Made by a program: the position numbers and the translations under genes. The notes beneath the pieces are model-generated. The model searched no databases. It worked only from the letters and a program-made list of their open reading frames with translations, and was not told the DNA's origin. Of a DNA stretch of 64,000 nt, positions 10,901 through 23,675 are shown one piece after another. The stretch lies in assembly GCA_002007465.1 (NCBI GenBank), contig LNAC01000108.1, forward strand, positions 2,158,135 through 2,222,134. Reading direction: 5' to 3'. Source of the stretch: Ailurus styani. Its lineage: Eukaryota > Chordata > Mammalia > Carnivora > Ailuridae. The first letter of the stretch is position 1, and every line of letters starts with the position of its first letter.

Positions 10901-13900
10901 GGTTGACCCAGGGGGACATAGCTGTGTCTGGCTGCTCAGCCTGGGACAGCCCCAGGTCATGGTCAGCTCCAGGCCTCCCCCCACACCCCCAAGACCTTAG
11001 ATCTCATTTCTTGCACCCCTGCTTGGTGTCTGTCTGCATCGGATTCTCTAGAAGCAGAGTGTGTGATGGGGATCCGAGAGTGCACGATGGGTTGAGGGAA
11101 TGCTCTCCAGACAAGGGGAGTGAGGAAGCAGGAGTCTGGCTTCAGGGCGATCTTACTGCCAAGCTCTGGAACACACCACCATGGCGTGGACCCATCTTAA
11201 GGAAACGGGGAGACTTCCGCACATCCACGTTGTGGGTCACTGGCTATGAGCTGTCCCAGGTGCTGGGAGACGGGAACCATACTCTCGTGGGTGAGGAAGT
11301 GCCCGAGAAGTGGCCGGCTGGAAGCCGTTACCAGCCAATACTCACAGAGGCAGAGGAACGAGAGCACCTTTCAGGTGAAGATGATCTGGGCAGGGAAACA
11401 GCTTCACCAGCAGTGACCCAGCATCTCCAGAACAGGCCTGTCTCCCTCTCACCAGGCTTCCACTTATCCCTGATTGAAGTCTTGCTGTGGGCCAGACCCT
11501 GTGCTGAACATTCCATATCCATCTCACTGCATTTTTTAATAAGATACTTGCAAGGCACGGCTTCTGAGTGCTTATTTACTGAGGAGGCTCAGAGAGGTTG
11601 AGCAATGAGTCCAAGGTCACACAGCTCTTGGATGGTAGAACTAGGATTCCAATTTAATTTCCAAAACCGTATTGGCACTGTGTCCTAGTCCCTGTGCTTG
11701 TAAGCTCTTCAGGATTCCACTCTGGGGGGACCCTCACAATCTCCCGTAGCCGCACGGCTTAGCTTCTAAGTAGCTTCCCCTCTGGATTGCTAGCTCCATT
11801 TCACCCACCAACCTCTTCCCCCAGAAGCCACTCATTACTGGTTTCTGGTTCCTCCTCCTGCAGACTTGAATATCTGCCCCCCACCCCCGGATCCTACCTC
11901 CTCCATCTCCAGAGCCCTGCATTCTGCCGGGAGCTGGAAGTACCTGACCTGCCCACAAAGGTCATCTGACTGGGGAGGGATCCGGTTCTGTCACCACTGG
12001 CTTTGCTGGCACCTCCATCAACATAGATCTTCCTAAAGACAACAGACATTTATCCTTGACAGTCAGAGGTGCCAGTGTAATCAGATGCTGGAGGCCTGGA
12101 TTTCGTGCTGTCAACAAATTGACGAGGCCTCTTCTGTCAGTGTGGAAAGGGACCGGGGGAGAGGCATGGGGTGTCTGTCAGGGATGGCCTGTGCCCCACA
12201 AGAGCCATTTCCCCTGGGGCCAGAGCTGAGCTTTCGCCACCGGGGCAGCAAACTGGCTCACCGGACACATGACAGAAACGAAGGAGGGAGTCTGGCATCC
12301 TTAGTGGCACATCGCTGTGGGGTCCTGGGTCTGGACATGGACCCAGGGGGCTGTGAAAAGGGACAGTAACAAGTACGGTGGGAGGCATGATGGGAGCTCA
12401 CCAGGGCTCTTCCTTCCTCCATCTGGGCTATGTGGGAGACGCACCTTGACCCCTGCTGGCGGGTGGGTATGGTTAGGCCTCCGGTCTGCTAGATGCCCCT
12501 GGAAGGAGTGTGTGTCACTTCTAGGCTGACTCAGTGCAAAGTTCTTATACTCTTCCAGCCATTTCTCCCTCTACTGAGCCAATGATAGGGAAGGACACCT
12601 TCTCTGTGGGGGACATGGTGGAGCCGCACTCCATCACCGATTATCACAGTGAAGCACAGCTGTCTCGGGCGGCGGCCGGACCACAGAGGAAGGGACATTG
12701 TTGACTGACTCACTGTGACGCTGGGGCTGTTGGTCATCACAGCAGAGTCTAACCCCGGGCTGGGGAGCACAGTTACAGTCTGATGATTACCCACCACCTG
12801 CTGAGTGTGAGGGAAGTTCTCGACTCAGATCCTCTCACTACATCCTGCGGTGCCCCCTCCAGGAAGGACCCGCTGTTTACTGTGTTTGACGGATGAGGGG
12901 AAACTGAGGCATAGAGAGAGTAAGTGATACCCACACAGCTCGTAGATGGCAAGCTGGAAGTCCAGCCCAGATCTGTGCAGATTCCACAACTGGCATTCTT
13001 GACACAAAAGTTCCAGGGAGGCCACCCTGATTCTTCTGTCCTTCCTGGGCTCCAGGCACCAGGGCTTGGTAGGAGCCCGGGGGAGCATGAGAGGGCCATC
13101 TACAGGGTGTCCCCAGCGCTACCTGAATGCCTGACCAGGGCCAGTCAAGGGCCACGTGCACACCAGTCTGTGCTCCCATGGAGCTGGAGGTCTCGTAGAG
13201 ACACGTGCCATGCACAGTGTGGAGGCTGGAGTGAGTAATGTGAGCGTATGTGTGCGTGTGTGTGTGAACACAAGAGAAGGTGGGATGGAATGTGTTCAGC
13301 AAGCAGATGGGCCTGGCTAGCCCACTAGAGGAGGCAGTGTGGGATGGGTAGGGATGAGGGTGTGGCCCAGGCCAGAGACCAGATGGAGCCCCCGGTCTCT
13401 ACTGGGGAACCGGAGGTGTTTGGCGTACCAGGGGCTGTGGGTCTGCCCTCTATCCATCAGTCCTTCCCAAGGGGTCCTGGTCCCCTGAACTTGTGTTTAG
13501 GAGGCAGGGGACTGTAGAAGTGTACCTCTTCCTGTTTCTCGGACTATAGACTGGGGCTCATGACAAAGCCATTTGTGGATTGTGGCCCTACGTACGCTCG
13601 TAGAAGCAGTGAGCAGTGGTGTGTGGCTCAGTTTCAGCTTTTGATGACTGGAGGGCTGAGCCCTGAGGTGGGGGGAAGACAGCACGTAGGATAGAAAGAG
13701 GCAGATGGATGTGGGTTAACATCCAGCTTTGACTGCTTGCCCCCGAGTGACCTTGAACAAGTCTCCTTATTTCCCATCATGAGCATCTTCATCTGATCAG
13801 TAGGAACAATTGCTTTTCCCTTGGAGGCCACTCATGAGGACTAGCCGGCATGAGGTAAATTTCTCTCCCTCCTTTCTTTCCTACCCTTTCCAGAATGTTC

Positions 13901-14059
13901 CCTCCAGCAGCTCCTGGATGACAGGGGCCAGGCCACCGGTCCTGTCCAGCTGGGAGCCCACCTAGGACCCTTTTCTGGACCATGGAGGAGGCCTGCTCCA
14001 GAGGACCACCTGGGGCCCAGCGGCAGGTGGCCTCTGCCTTCATCTGGAAAAGAAAGATC

Positions 14060-14370
14060 AACTTGAACATAAAGCACCCCCAGCATCTCCAAGCATTATG
14101 TCCCCGGAGGGAGTTTGCAGGCGGAGTAATGTATGGCTCCATTTTTAGATGTTGCTGAATTCCATTTGCCGGAGATCTGTGTTTTATTGCCGTATCAGTG
14201 TTTCTAAATTGCACTATATTTTCTTAGCTTGATGGGAATTTACAGCACCCGGATTGGAGCGAAATTGGGCTCTCCCCGAGGCTTGGAAATCACTGGGGTC
14301 GATTGCTATGGCTGTTGCCTCCCCCTTGGACTGTTTCTGCTAATTATTCATATTAAGAAGAATTGGAATC
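14060..14370. promoter_or_regulatory. Candidate conserved non-coding element
   Basis: A unique AT-rich block with CTAATTATTCATATTAAG, GGAGTAATGTATGG and TTGCACTATATTTTC. It is bounded by GC-rich sequence and has no repeat signature. Confidence 0.3.
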
Positions 14371-14661
14371 TGAGAAAGGACACCAGGAGGTTCGCTCGGT
14401 GAGACAGCTTTGAAAGCTGGGAGGTCTGTGGCTGCTGCCTGTGGGGGACATGGGGTGCCTCGGATGAGGTGGGAGGGCTGTGGCACAGGGTGCCGAGGCA
14501 GAGGTGCATGGGAGGCTGGGGAGGTGGGAGGACCCAGCCAGCAGGGGTCTGGCATTTCCCAAGGGGCGCTAGACATTAGGTTGACAACCAAGATCCCAGG
14601 CACTATAAAACCGCCCACTGAACACCCTTTCAGTGGCCTCAAAGCCCTTCCGTGTCTTCTT

Positions 14662-14858
14662 TAAAGATTTTTATTTATTCATTTGACACAGAGAGAGAGA
14701 TTACAAGTAGGCAGAGAGGCAGGCAGAGAGAGAGGAGAGAGGAGGAAGCAGGCTCCCTGCTGAGCAGAGAGCCCGATGTGGGCCTCGATCCCAGGACCCT
14801 GGGATCATGACCAGAGCCGAAGGCAGGGGCTTTAACCCACTGAGCCACCCAGGCGCCC
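14662..14858 (-). mobile_element. Carnivore SINE with perfect target duplication
   Basis: A reverse-oriented SINEC with the 12-bp direct repeat CCGTGTCTTCTT on both sides (14650-14661 and 14859-14870), so a young insertion. Its body has GGCAGAGAGGCAGGCAGAG, a block I associate with mustelid SINEs. Confidence 0.95.
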
Positions 14859-15069
14859 CCGTGTCTTCTTGATTCTCCTGTGAGGAGAGGAGGACAGGGA
14901 TTATCAGCCCCATACTACAGATGAAGAAACCGAGGGCTGAGGGGACCAAGGCACATCATAGAGCTGGGATTGGGACCCAGGGCTGTCTGACCAAAATGGT
15001 GTTTTCTCCCCGGCACAGGTGGAGGGTTGGTCTCCGTCTCTTTCCACTCTGGAGCCTTGGGAGGGGTGC

Positions 15070-15300
15070 TCTCATTTACCGAGCCTGCTAGGTGGCAGGC
15101 ACTGCGCTTGACATTCCTGGCACCAGCTCATCGGATGCTCCTAGAGGTGGGTATCACTCAGCCCCACTTTATAGAATAGCTTCGGGTTGTGAAACCATGT
15201 TTGCAAGCTCACACGGTGCCTCATAAATGACAGAGCGGAGATTCAGCCCCAGAAATCTCTGACTCCAAAGCTCATTTTTAGCCACCGTGCTCCACTGCTT
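15070..15300 (-). mobile_element. MIR element
   Basis: CTAGGTGGCAGGCACTGCGC and CAGCCCCACTTTATAGAA followed by CACACGGTGCCTCATAAATG fit a reversed MIR. Confidence 0.6.
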
Positions 15301-15989
15301 CTGGTGACACCAGCTCATGCAGCTCCTGCTGAGAAAGGAACGACTGCCCGGACTCAGGGGTGGGAATCCTGATGCATTCTGGGAGTCAGATGGTGCCTGT
15401 CTGGCGCGGCCGTTCGCAGGCTGCAGGCTCGCGCGAGGGAGGCCAGGGTGCTCAGGCTGCACCTGCATTCGCAAATCACCGTTTTCCCTGCTCCAGCCTC
15501 CCCGAGGGATGCCTTACCGCCTGGGGCACGGGGCACAGGGCAGGGAGAGGACGGAGCCCCGGGGACCCAGCTGGGGACTGCAGAAAGTTTTGGCTTGATC
15601 CTCTGGCAGGTCCTGGCCGTTTGTCTCACTTGGCAGTGATCCTCTGTCTAAAAGCACGTCCGACGTTTTGTGCAATAAAGTTAATGGACTTCTCCATCTT
15701 AGAGCAGCTGAATTCTCTTGGAGCAGATGCTGAGGGTTATGGATGTTCTAATTAGGAAGCTGCCTTTGGCATTGAGGAAAGGAGGGGAGGCTCATGACGT
15801 TGCATGTCCTGTGAAGACCCCCTGCCAAACCACTTTCCCGGAGTCTGCCAGGGCAGGCACACTGCGGCAGAGGAGAGAGACGATTCTTTCTTCTCCCGTC
15901 TCTCACTTCCCTTCCAGCACCAAAGGCCCTCCTCATTTCCAGAAGGGACCAACAGGTCCAGGCGGAGCGGCCACGGCCTCCCGAGTCCG

Positions 15990-16190
15990 GGGGACCACAA
16001 ACAGGGTTTAGCGTTGCAATCAAATAAAACTTACAACCAAGTTAATCTGACACATTTATTGATGTGCATAATTGTTATTGGACTGCACTGCAATTAGGCA
16101 TAAATGGTAGGTCGTTCCTGTGAGCGACTGTAATTAGTAATTCTCATTTTTGGCCCAATCAAGTTCGGCTTTTTTTTTTTTTTCTCCTAC
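15990..16190. promoter_or_regulatory. Candidate conserved enhancer downstream of GRIK3
   Basis: A unique AT-rich block with GCATAATTGTTATTGG (SOX-like ATTGTT plus inverted CCAAT), GCAATTAGGC and TAATTAGTAATT homeodomain sites. It does not fit any repeat I know. Confidence 0.35.
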
Positions 16191-16279
16191 AAGTATAGAA
16201 GTTCCCCAGTGTCTGTAAACAGCATTGGTTATTGACTGTTTTCTGATTCACTCGTTCATTTATACACTTCCTCATCTAT

Positions 16280-16530
16280 CAAATCTATGAAACGGAGATC
16301 CCGGCCTAGAAGCCTCATTCTGATACTCTCTGAGTGATTGTGGCTGAGTCGTTCTACTTTTCTTAGCCTCCGTTTCCACATCTGTAAAATGGGCATGGTA
16401 TCCCCTAGCTCAGAGGGTTATGGGGAGAATGCTGGGAGTTGAGGTCCACACACTGCTCACCCAGAGCTGGTCCGGAGTTGCCACTCAGCTGGCTGGAAGG
16501 TAGTATTATGATGATGATGATTTTATTATT
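16280..16530 (+). mobile_element. MIR element
   Basis: TAGCCTCCGTTTCCACATCT, GTAAAATGGGCATGGTATCC and GGGTTATGGGGAGAATG fit a forward MIR. Confidence 0.7.
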
Positions 16531-17859
16531 AATGCCTTCTCCTAAACAGAAAGAGACCAGTGCGAAGAGCTCTCAACTTTTGGCTGTCTGATCAGAGGGG
16601 GATTCCCAGTGCAGAGCAGGACTGTCCCTCGGACTTTTCAGGGAGCTGGAGACAGGTTATGTAAGAGTGCACAGAGCCAGTGATGTTTGGGTTACGGCAC
16701 CTGCTGTGACCTCAGGCTCACCCACAGGTGAGCGGGGCTGGAAAGCTTCTAGTTTTCCACATTTGTGGTCTCACCACTGCCCAGACCTTGGGAAATGTGG
16801 GACCGAGTAAGACCTCTCCAAGGAGGAAAGTACCCACGGATGGCAGAAGGCCTTTATGAAATGCTGGGGCCTGAGGAGGGACTGGGGAGAAACTGGTTCT
16901 TGGGGCAGGATAAAAATAGAGGGTTTGGGCCAGAGGGGCTGGACAGAGGGCAGCATTCTCTTGGAGGAAATTCTGGGAGCCTGTGTATGCCTGGGGAGAG
17001 CATGTGTTTGCCAACACACTTCGCACTGAGAGAAATGGCCTGGGGGACTGCCTGGAGTGGCTGGGACTGTGGGGCTCTCGGCCAGGCCAGAGCTGGATTA
17101 AGGAGCATGGGGGAGGCCAGGGGGGGGTGCCAGGGGCTGGCGAGGCCCTGGTGGCTCCTTGAGCTGGCAAGGCAAAAAGCCCTGGGTTAGGTCTGGCCTG
17201 CCCCTTACTTCCTGGAGCTTGGGGCAATTACTTGGCTCCTCTTAGGCTGCTCATCTCTATGATGGGTCAGTGCCCTCCACGTCTCCTGCCCTTACCACTT
17301 CCCCACAAATGCCCCCGTTTCCTAGAGCCACCACTTGCCTTGCTTTCCCGGAGGCCTCATTATTCCCCAGAGCCCGCCTTGCCGCCTGTGGCATCCCAGA
17401 AGTACGGGGGGTTGACAACTTCTGGGGACTCGCCCAGGCCAAAGATTGGTGTATACATACCCCTGCTCTCTCCCCGCTTGGATGAGAAACCGAGTAGCGT
17501 CTTAGAAGCTGCTCTCAGAGGTCCTTGGGGGAATAAGGATTCCGTTGCTGCTCCCCCTTTCCCTTACATCCTGCCGGATACTGACAACCCAGTCTCCAAG
17601 GGGCTCCAACGATGGAGGAATCAGGGACAGAGGCCTGAACCAGGCTGAGCTGACACTGGGATCTTTGGAAATAAAGGACCCCGGACCGAGGCAGGACATG
17701 GGGGCTGGTCTGGCGGGCCCCGCGCGTTCCAGGGCAGGTCGGATGCTCTGGAAGTCATCTCCACGGGACCTCCTCATTCCAGATCTTGTCTGGAGGCCGA
17801 GGCAGGCAATAAATCCCCTCGGTAGAGCTGGTCCCAGCATGGGCCACCCTGCAGAAAGG

Positions 17860-17970
17860 CTTCATCAGCGGCCTCATTTGCATAAGATAATGAAACTGTA
17901 GTAAAAATAGTAAAAGAAAAAATGGCCTGGCAACTTTGTTTCCTTAATGACAGATGCTTCTTAAACACTC
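17860..17970. promoter_or_regulatory. Octamer-containing AT-rich block
   Basis: It contains the POU octamer ATTTGCAT (17876-17883), followed by AAGATAATG and CCTTAATGACAG, in unique sequence. Confidence 0.25.
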
Positions 17971-18663
17971 GGCTTCTGTTTCCCAAGGAAGTGCCATCAA
18001 GGCCCCAGGGGAGCCGTGTGTCCCTGCCGCCTGGTTCACGGAATGGCCACCTGCAGCCCCAGGATTGGCCGGGCCCTGACCTCCTCTTGCTCCTCACTCC
18101 CTCCAGAGGGACCCGGAGGGGACAGATGTGGAGAAGGGGAGTGAGTGAAAGGCAGAGAAAGACCCTCACACACAGTACACCGGCTGCCTGACACTTGAGT
18201 GTGCTTTCACGGAAGCCCTTTCTTTCCTCCTGCCGTGAACTCCCTGAGGCACAGGACCGTGAACCAAGGCTGAGAGCGGACCAAAGCTGCCTGCTTAAAC
18301 TAAGGGGGGACTTGAAGTTTGTCTCCAGTTCTGAGTCCCTGCCTCCTGCCACAAGTGACAGGAGGCCGGTGCCATAGGAGATAGCAGGAGAGAGCAGGGC
18401 TGTGACCTAGAGCGGGCTGGGGTGGGAGCCAGCTCAACGGGTCTCAGATCCCTGTGCTCCAAGTGGGGTGAGATGATCAAAGTCAAAGGAAAGGGACATT
18501 TTGACATCAAGGGTATAGTTTTCCAGGACAGGGCTCCCCCTGGGCGAAGAGGCTAAAAGAGCCCAATCGGAATCTGCTTCGTGTCTGTCTGGGCCTGTCA
18601 CCTCCAAGCCACCAGGGCTCCATGGTGACTGCGTGGGACACAGAAATAACAACCACGACAGCA

Positions 18664-18697
18664 ATGATGATGATGATGATGACGATGACGATGATGA
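18664..18697. repeat. (ATG)n trinucleotide repeat
   Basis: ATG/ACG trinucleotides in tandem, a simple microsatellite. Confidence 0.95.
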
Positions 18698-19372
18698 ATA
18701 AAATAAAGAAGGGGCTAGTTCCCCCAGCTCAGAGGGAATGCTTTAGTGTGGTCCCACTTGGCTAGGGGGCAGGTGTGAGGGGATTTCTTGCCGAGCCACC
18801 CTCTTCCCCCCAAGTGTTCAGGACAGGGACCTGGTCCTGATTCCATGCGGGAGGGCATGGCCGTAGAGGTGGGGAGAATGGAGAACGAGGGAATTCGCAG
18901 GGTACGGGGGGCTTCACTCAAGCAAGCCGGCCAGCGGGAGTCACCTGTCTGCTGCAGAGGTGTCCTTATGGAGGCCCTTGGAAGGACGTCTGGGGGATGC
19001 ATCTCTGCCCCGGCTTCCTGCAGCCAGAGGCTGGGATCCGCTCCCTGGAGCTCTCTGGGGCCGGCAACTGAACGTGGATGCTCAAGAAGGACCCGAGGGT
19101 CCCCCAGCACCTGACTCTGTTTCTCTCTGGAGGTTCCTCTCCAGGTTCCCTCCTTGTCTGTGGAGTCTTTGGCCAGATTTGGTTGTTGGTGGTGGAGGAA
19201 CAGGATCATGCATCCTTCCAGAAGTTTTGGGTCTTAGACTGGGACCCAGACCTTCAAACTTAAAAACTGAGTATTTGGTCATCTTAGTTTCCTCTGTGTG
19301 TGGGCTCTGTGCCTGCAACGGGAGAGGACTCAATTCACTTGTTCCTTTCCTCCACAATAAAAACTATCATAA

Positions 19373-19545
19373 GGGGTGCCTGGGTGGCTCAGTCGGTTAA
19401 GCGTCTGCCTTCAGCTCAGGTTATGATCGAGTCCCGCATCAGGCTCCCTGCTCAGTGGGGAACCTGCTTCTCCTTCTGCCTGCTGCTCCCCCTGCTTATG
19501 CTATCTCTCTCTGACAAATAAATAAATAAAATCTTTTTTAAAAAG
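19373..19545 (+). mobile_element. Carnivore tRNA-Lys SINE, shortened
   Basis: It begins GGGTGCCTGGGTGGCTCAGTC and ends AAATAAATAAAATCTTTTTTA. It lacks the usual CCCAGGGTCCTGG segment between the ATGATC and GAGTCCC parts. No clear target duplication was seen. Confidence 0.92.
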
Positions 19546-22065
19546 TCAGTTGAGCTGTATGGGTATCAGGTAATATGGGCTTCACTTCCTTCCTTGGGGA
19601 GAGAGCAGTGAGAGCCCTCTCTGAAGGGAGAGAAACAGCACTTCCTGCTCTTGGGTTTGAGGTGGAGAGGGAGAGGCAAGGCCTACGTTCATTTCCTTGC
19701 CTCCCGAAGACAAGGTCATGGAGAGACTCAGTGCCTGGGAAAGCCAGAGATGGGCTCCAAGAGGTAGAGTCAGGGGCTCTCAGAGAGACTGGGGGACTAG
19801 GGAGCTTCTGTTCTCTTCGTATCTGATCCAGAGACAATTAGAGCCACCCCACTACTCTGAGAGGCCTGGCTGGCCCTCATCAAGAGACCAGAATGTCACG
19901 AATGGGCTTCTGGGCCAAGTTCTGAGCCCCAGCAGGAAGGAGGCTTGTCTTAGTACTCACCAGACTATCCCCTGAGGAGGCTCAGCATATAGGCCCTAAT
20001 TCTTTCCTCCCCTTCTTCCTTTTTCTTAATGAAAATTGCTGTCACTTCTTGTTGGCTTATGGTATGCCCAACCCATGTTAAGTACTTACTGTGCATTTTC
20101 TCATTTAGCCCGCATGACTATTCCATGAGGGTGCTTTTCATGACGATGCATTTTGGATGAGGAAAGCAAGGCTCAAGGACATGAAGTTGCTTGTTCAAGG
20201 TTACACAGCTAGTAGGTGGTAGAGTCGGACTCACACACAAAATATTCAAGTCTATGAGTGGATGGATGGAGGGATGGACAGATGGAGGGATGGACAGTTG
20301 GATGGATGGATTGAGGGTAGGCAGATAAATGGCAGGTAAATGGATAGGTAGTTGGGTGGAGTGGTTGATGAATCTGTAGGTGGGTGGAAAGATGTTCAGG
20401 GGAAAGGGGACAGTTAAGTGGATGGATAGATGGATGGATGGATGGATAGGTGGGTAGATGGGCACATGGATGGATGGATGAGTGGGTAATCTACCTGTTC
20501 CTTCACCTCTAATGTGGGCCTCATTCCTACTAGGTCACTTCCCTCTCTCTTCTCCATATTATCCTACTCCCTGCTGGACCTGGAGTCCATCCTGAACCCC
20601 AATGTGTTCACTCCTTGGTGACGGACTTTACTTCTGCCTCTCAATGGAAGACAGATGTCCTTCAAGCCAGGGCCTCTACCTGCTTCTTCCCTGGCTTAGA
20701 CCCAAAGCTTCTTCCTGGGATGTGGCTACAGGCTGGACCAGAGTTCTCAGATACTGTAGCCCACTGGGTCCTGGCCTCCTCTCTATAGGGATTTCTGGGG
20801 CCTTGACTTGGCACTTGCGCTAATGGAATAAGAGGGTGGATATTTTAGGAGGCCTGCTCAACCCATATAGTTTTCTTTGGAGTTTGGGTTTTCTCAACCC
20901 TCTTAAAGTAAAGAGCCGGGGTACCATGATTATATTATGTGATCCTTCCCTCCCATTGGCCACAAATGATTGGATCACAGGTGACCAACTAACCAGAGTT
21001 GGTCTGGTAATAGTCACTCTCCAATAGAATGGGGACATTGAGATACTGAGTCAATGATGGTGGAGATTTGGACTGAAAGATCATAGAGAGTTGGGTCTGA
21101 GCTGTGTCAGGTTCTGAGGCAAGCAGTAAAGGAGATAGTGTATGTCAAGAGTTCAGCATAGCACCTGCCATGTAGGAAGGCTCAATAAATGTTATGACTT
21201 ATGATTATGATGACATCATAGCGGGGCATGGAGGGTTCTGGATGCAAATTAGTCTCTACCAAGTTGATGTTTGCATGAGATCTAGAAGGCAGAAGCGAGG
21301 CAGAGGCCATCTTCCTGCCCCCCTTTTGGGCTGTCTCTCTCACGGAAACATGAGGGTTTTCAGCAGGATTGCTTCCAGGGTGACGAGAAGCAACATGAGA
21401 CCCATGACCCATGAGCCTCCTGACCCAGGGTGGCTGAACCCCGGATTGCAGCCCTGAGGTGTGTTTTGCCTCACAGTTCTAGTCCCAGGTTCTCAGAGGT
21501 GGCTACTCCCTGGGTGGGTCAGTTCTGTGTTGTTCTGGGGGCCACTGGAGGCCCAGCTGGGCCTTGCTCCCTCATCTCTTCCACTGGTTTTGTAAGCATC
21601 TGTGTTCAATCCCTTCCTGGTTAAAGTGCCCCGTCCTGAGCCCTGGTTATGTGTACAGTTTCCAGCTCCCAGGAGTAACTGACTTAGAGCTCCCTTATTT
21701 CCACTTAGAAAAAGCTAAGGCAAGATCTCTGATTGGTCAAGCTTAGAGAAGAGGCCCACCTGACATCCCCAGCTGTGGCAGGGTCACATAAGGATATGAC
21801 AACTGGCAGGGTAGCTATGTGGATGGTGGGGCACTGGGGACAGTTGTGTCCATGAGAAGACCGAGGCCAAGACAATGTCAAAGATAGACGCCTCACCCTT
21901 GACATCTGAAAGTGGAACCAGGGGCCTGAACTGGAGTCCCCCACCTGCCCATCACCAGGGTCTCCTGCCTGGGGCACAGTCAGCCCCGGGGTGAAGGTGG
22001 CTCAGCTGCCCGGCCCCCTCTGGTTCGAAGGAGAGAGAAGCAAAGCAGAAAACACACCTCAAGCA
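19546..22065. other. Intergenic sequence adjoining the GRIK3 3' end
   Basis: It contains a MIR relic (20050-20250), a TGGA-rich satellite (20245-20490) and a MIR/L2-type tail ending in CTCAATAAATGTT (about 21140-21195). No gene is seen. Confidence 0.6.
20245..20490. repeat. (TGGA)n satellite, degenerate
   Basis: Roughly 245 bp dominated by GGATGGAT and variants (GGTAGGTGGGT, GGACAGATGGAG). Confidence 0.9.
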
Positions 22066-22089
22066 GACAATGTTTTCTAGAAACATTTC

Positions 22090-22095
22090 TTTATT
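22090..22095 (-). terminator. GRIK3: Polyadenylation signal of GRIK3 (AATAAA)
   Basis: TTTATT on the plus strand reads AATAAA on the gene strand. It sits in an AT-rich context and is followed 15-45 nt downstream by a TG-rich stretch (around 22050-22075) suitable as the downstream element. It is the only AATAAA I see on the gene strand between the stop codon and this point, so it is the likely cleavage region (about 22065-22080). Confidence 0.8.
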
Positions 22096-22146
22096 TAAAA
22101 TTTAAAACCATATTACTTCATACAGCAAACTGTGCACTTTGATATA

Positions 22147-22154
22147 TCACAGTG
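22147..22154 (-). promoter_or_regulatory. miR-128-3p 8-mer seed match in 3' UTR
   Basis: The gene strand reads CACTGTGA, the full 8-mer complement of the miR-128-3p seed including the A opposite position 1. It lies about 55 nt upstream of the poly(A) signal in an AU-rich stretch, a location typical of functional sites. miR-128 is brain-enriched. Function is inferred from the motif only. Confidence 0.4.
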
Positions 22155-23675
22155 TCTTAAAAAGGAAAATAATCAGATTTGTTTGGAAAGTTATTTACAT
22201 CAGCCTAGAATGATTGGCAAGTAACACAGTTACTATGAAACCCAAATTATTACAAAATGTTTACAAAAAACTATATTCATAGAAATTCTGCATGTCCACA
22301 AAGGGCATCCCCTGAATGGCCCAGAGACCAGTGTGTGGGAACCATGTCGAGTGGGAGTGGGAGGCATCCAGGCACTCTGGTCTGGGTGGTGGGACAGGCC
22401 GGGGGTCTCACATGGCGCTGTCTGGGGGCTCAGCCCTGGGGCTTGGAACCCAAGTCCCCGACAAGGGAGGCCCAGGCAGAGATGGGGTAGGGATTTGGAG
22501 CACAGTGGCATGAGGGCCCCTGGAGCCAGGACAGGCCCCTCCTCAGGGGGCTCTATTCAGATGTGTTCTGGCGGCAGGGGGGCCCAGAGGCAGATCAAGT
22601 GCACACCAGGCTGATGCATGGGGCCCAAGAAGAAGGCAGGATGCCAACCCCACGAAAGCTCACTCCAGGTGTCTTCTCCCTTGCAAGATTCCAGAGGTGC
22701 TCTGACCAGTGACAGGGGCAGGACCGCTAGATAAAGGACCAGGGTGGTGAGGACAGGAGGAGTGGGACGGGGTAGGGCCATGGGTCGGCAGGGAATGTGG
22801 GGGTGCTCCCTGCCCACTGCCCCCACTGGGGGAGATGGAACGGGGGGAAGAAGGCAGACAGATGGCTTGGGCTGTGCTAGAGCTGGAGGGCCTTGCTGAT
22901 TTCTCCTCTTTCCCCTGGCGTCACTGCGCCCTTCCCATCTCTGGCTCCTCGTTCACTCGCTAACAGCTGGCCTCTGGGTCCAATGGGCCTGGGGAAGTCA
23001 TCTGCAATGGGACAAGCCTGCCTGGCATTACTATAGAGGCTGTCCGGTAGCTGGAGGGCCCAGAGAAAATAGAGACACGCTGAAGGGTGACTGGAGGTCT
23101 TCTAGAAGGCAGGCAATGGGGACAGGGCCAGTAAGTAGGGCACAGGGACATTGCACTGGCATGCGGACAATGCCTTTGGGGCCGCTCTCTTTAAAAAGCA
23201 TTTTCCCTAGCTGTGAACTGTGCCTTTGTGTGTGGGTGAGAATCTGAGGCCTCTGCCACCTAGAATGTTCCAGCCTTTTACGATATTCTAGGGGAAGCCT
23301 GACCCCTACCTGGCCACTGTGACAAGTACAGGTCTCGGAGCCCAGTGCCAGCGGGACATGACTCCCTAGACACAGGCCCTGCTTGCTGTCCTGCCTCAGA
23401 CACTCTCCGATGGAGACAAGGCCCCTGGCTCTTTCCTGTCCCTTGCCAGGAGGCAGCGGCTGGCCAAGGCCCATCCGCCAGCCCCCGTGGGTCAGTCCAG
23501 AGCTCTGATATGTGCCCCATCCCCGCGGGGCCCCGGCCCCAGGTGGCCTCCATTCCAGACTTGGCTGCTGTCGCCCCATCCCTCGCCGGGTCCCCACCCG
23601 GACTGGCTGGGTTATGTACACTCTGTGTGTGCAGACGTGCGGGGGGGGGTGCGTATACACATGGGCTACAGGTCA

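Larger units (their letters stand above)
7023..14649. other. Intergenic sequence, no confirmed gene
   Basis: It contains an MLT1-like LTR (7455-7935), MIR relics (8655-8880, 11470-11670, 12795-12975, 13700-13830) and an AT-rich unique block (14060-14370). A 314-codon open frame at 9678-10622 is discussed as a finding and is not called as a gene. Confidence 0.6.
14871..19372. other. Intergenic sequence with candidate enhancer blocks
   Basis: No gene seen. MIR relics lie at 14880-14985, 15070-15300 and 16280-16530. AT-rich blocks with homeodomain/POU-type sites lie at 15990-16190 and 17860-17970. An ATG trinucleotide repeat is at 18664-18697. The rest is GC-rich unique sequence. Confidence 0.6.

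Noticed and set aside
22258..22265. TGTTTACA, a miR-30-type site
   Set aside because: It is on the plus strand; the GRIK3 mRNA is transcribed from the minus strand and carries TGTAAACA here, which is not a target site.
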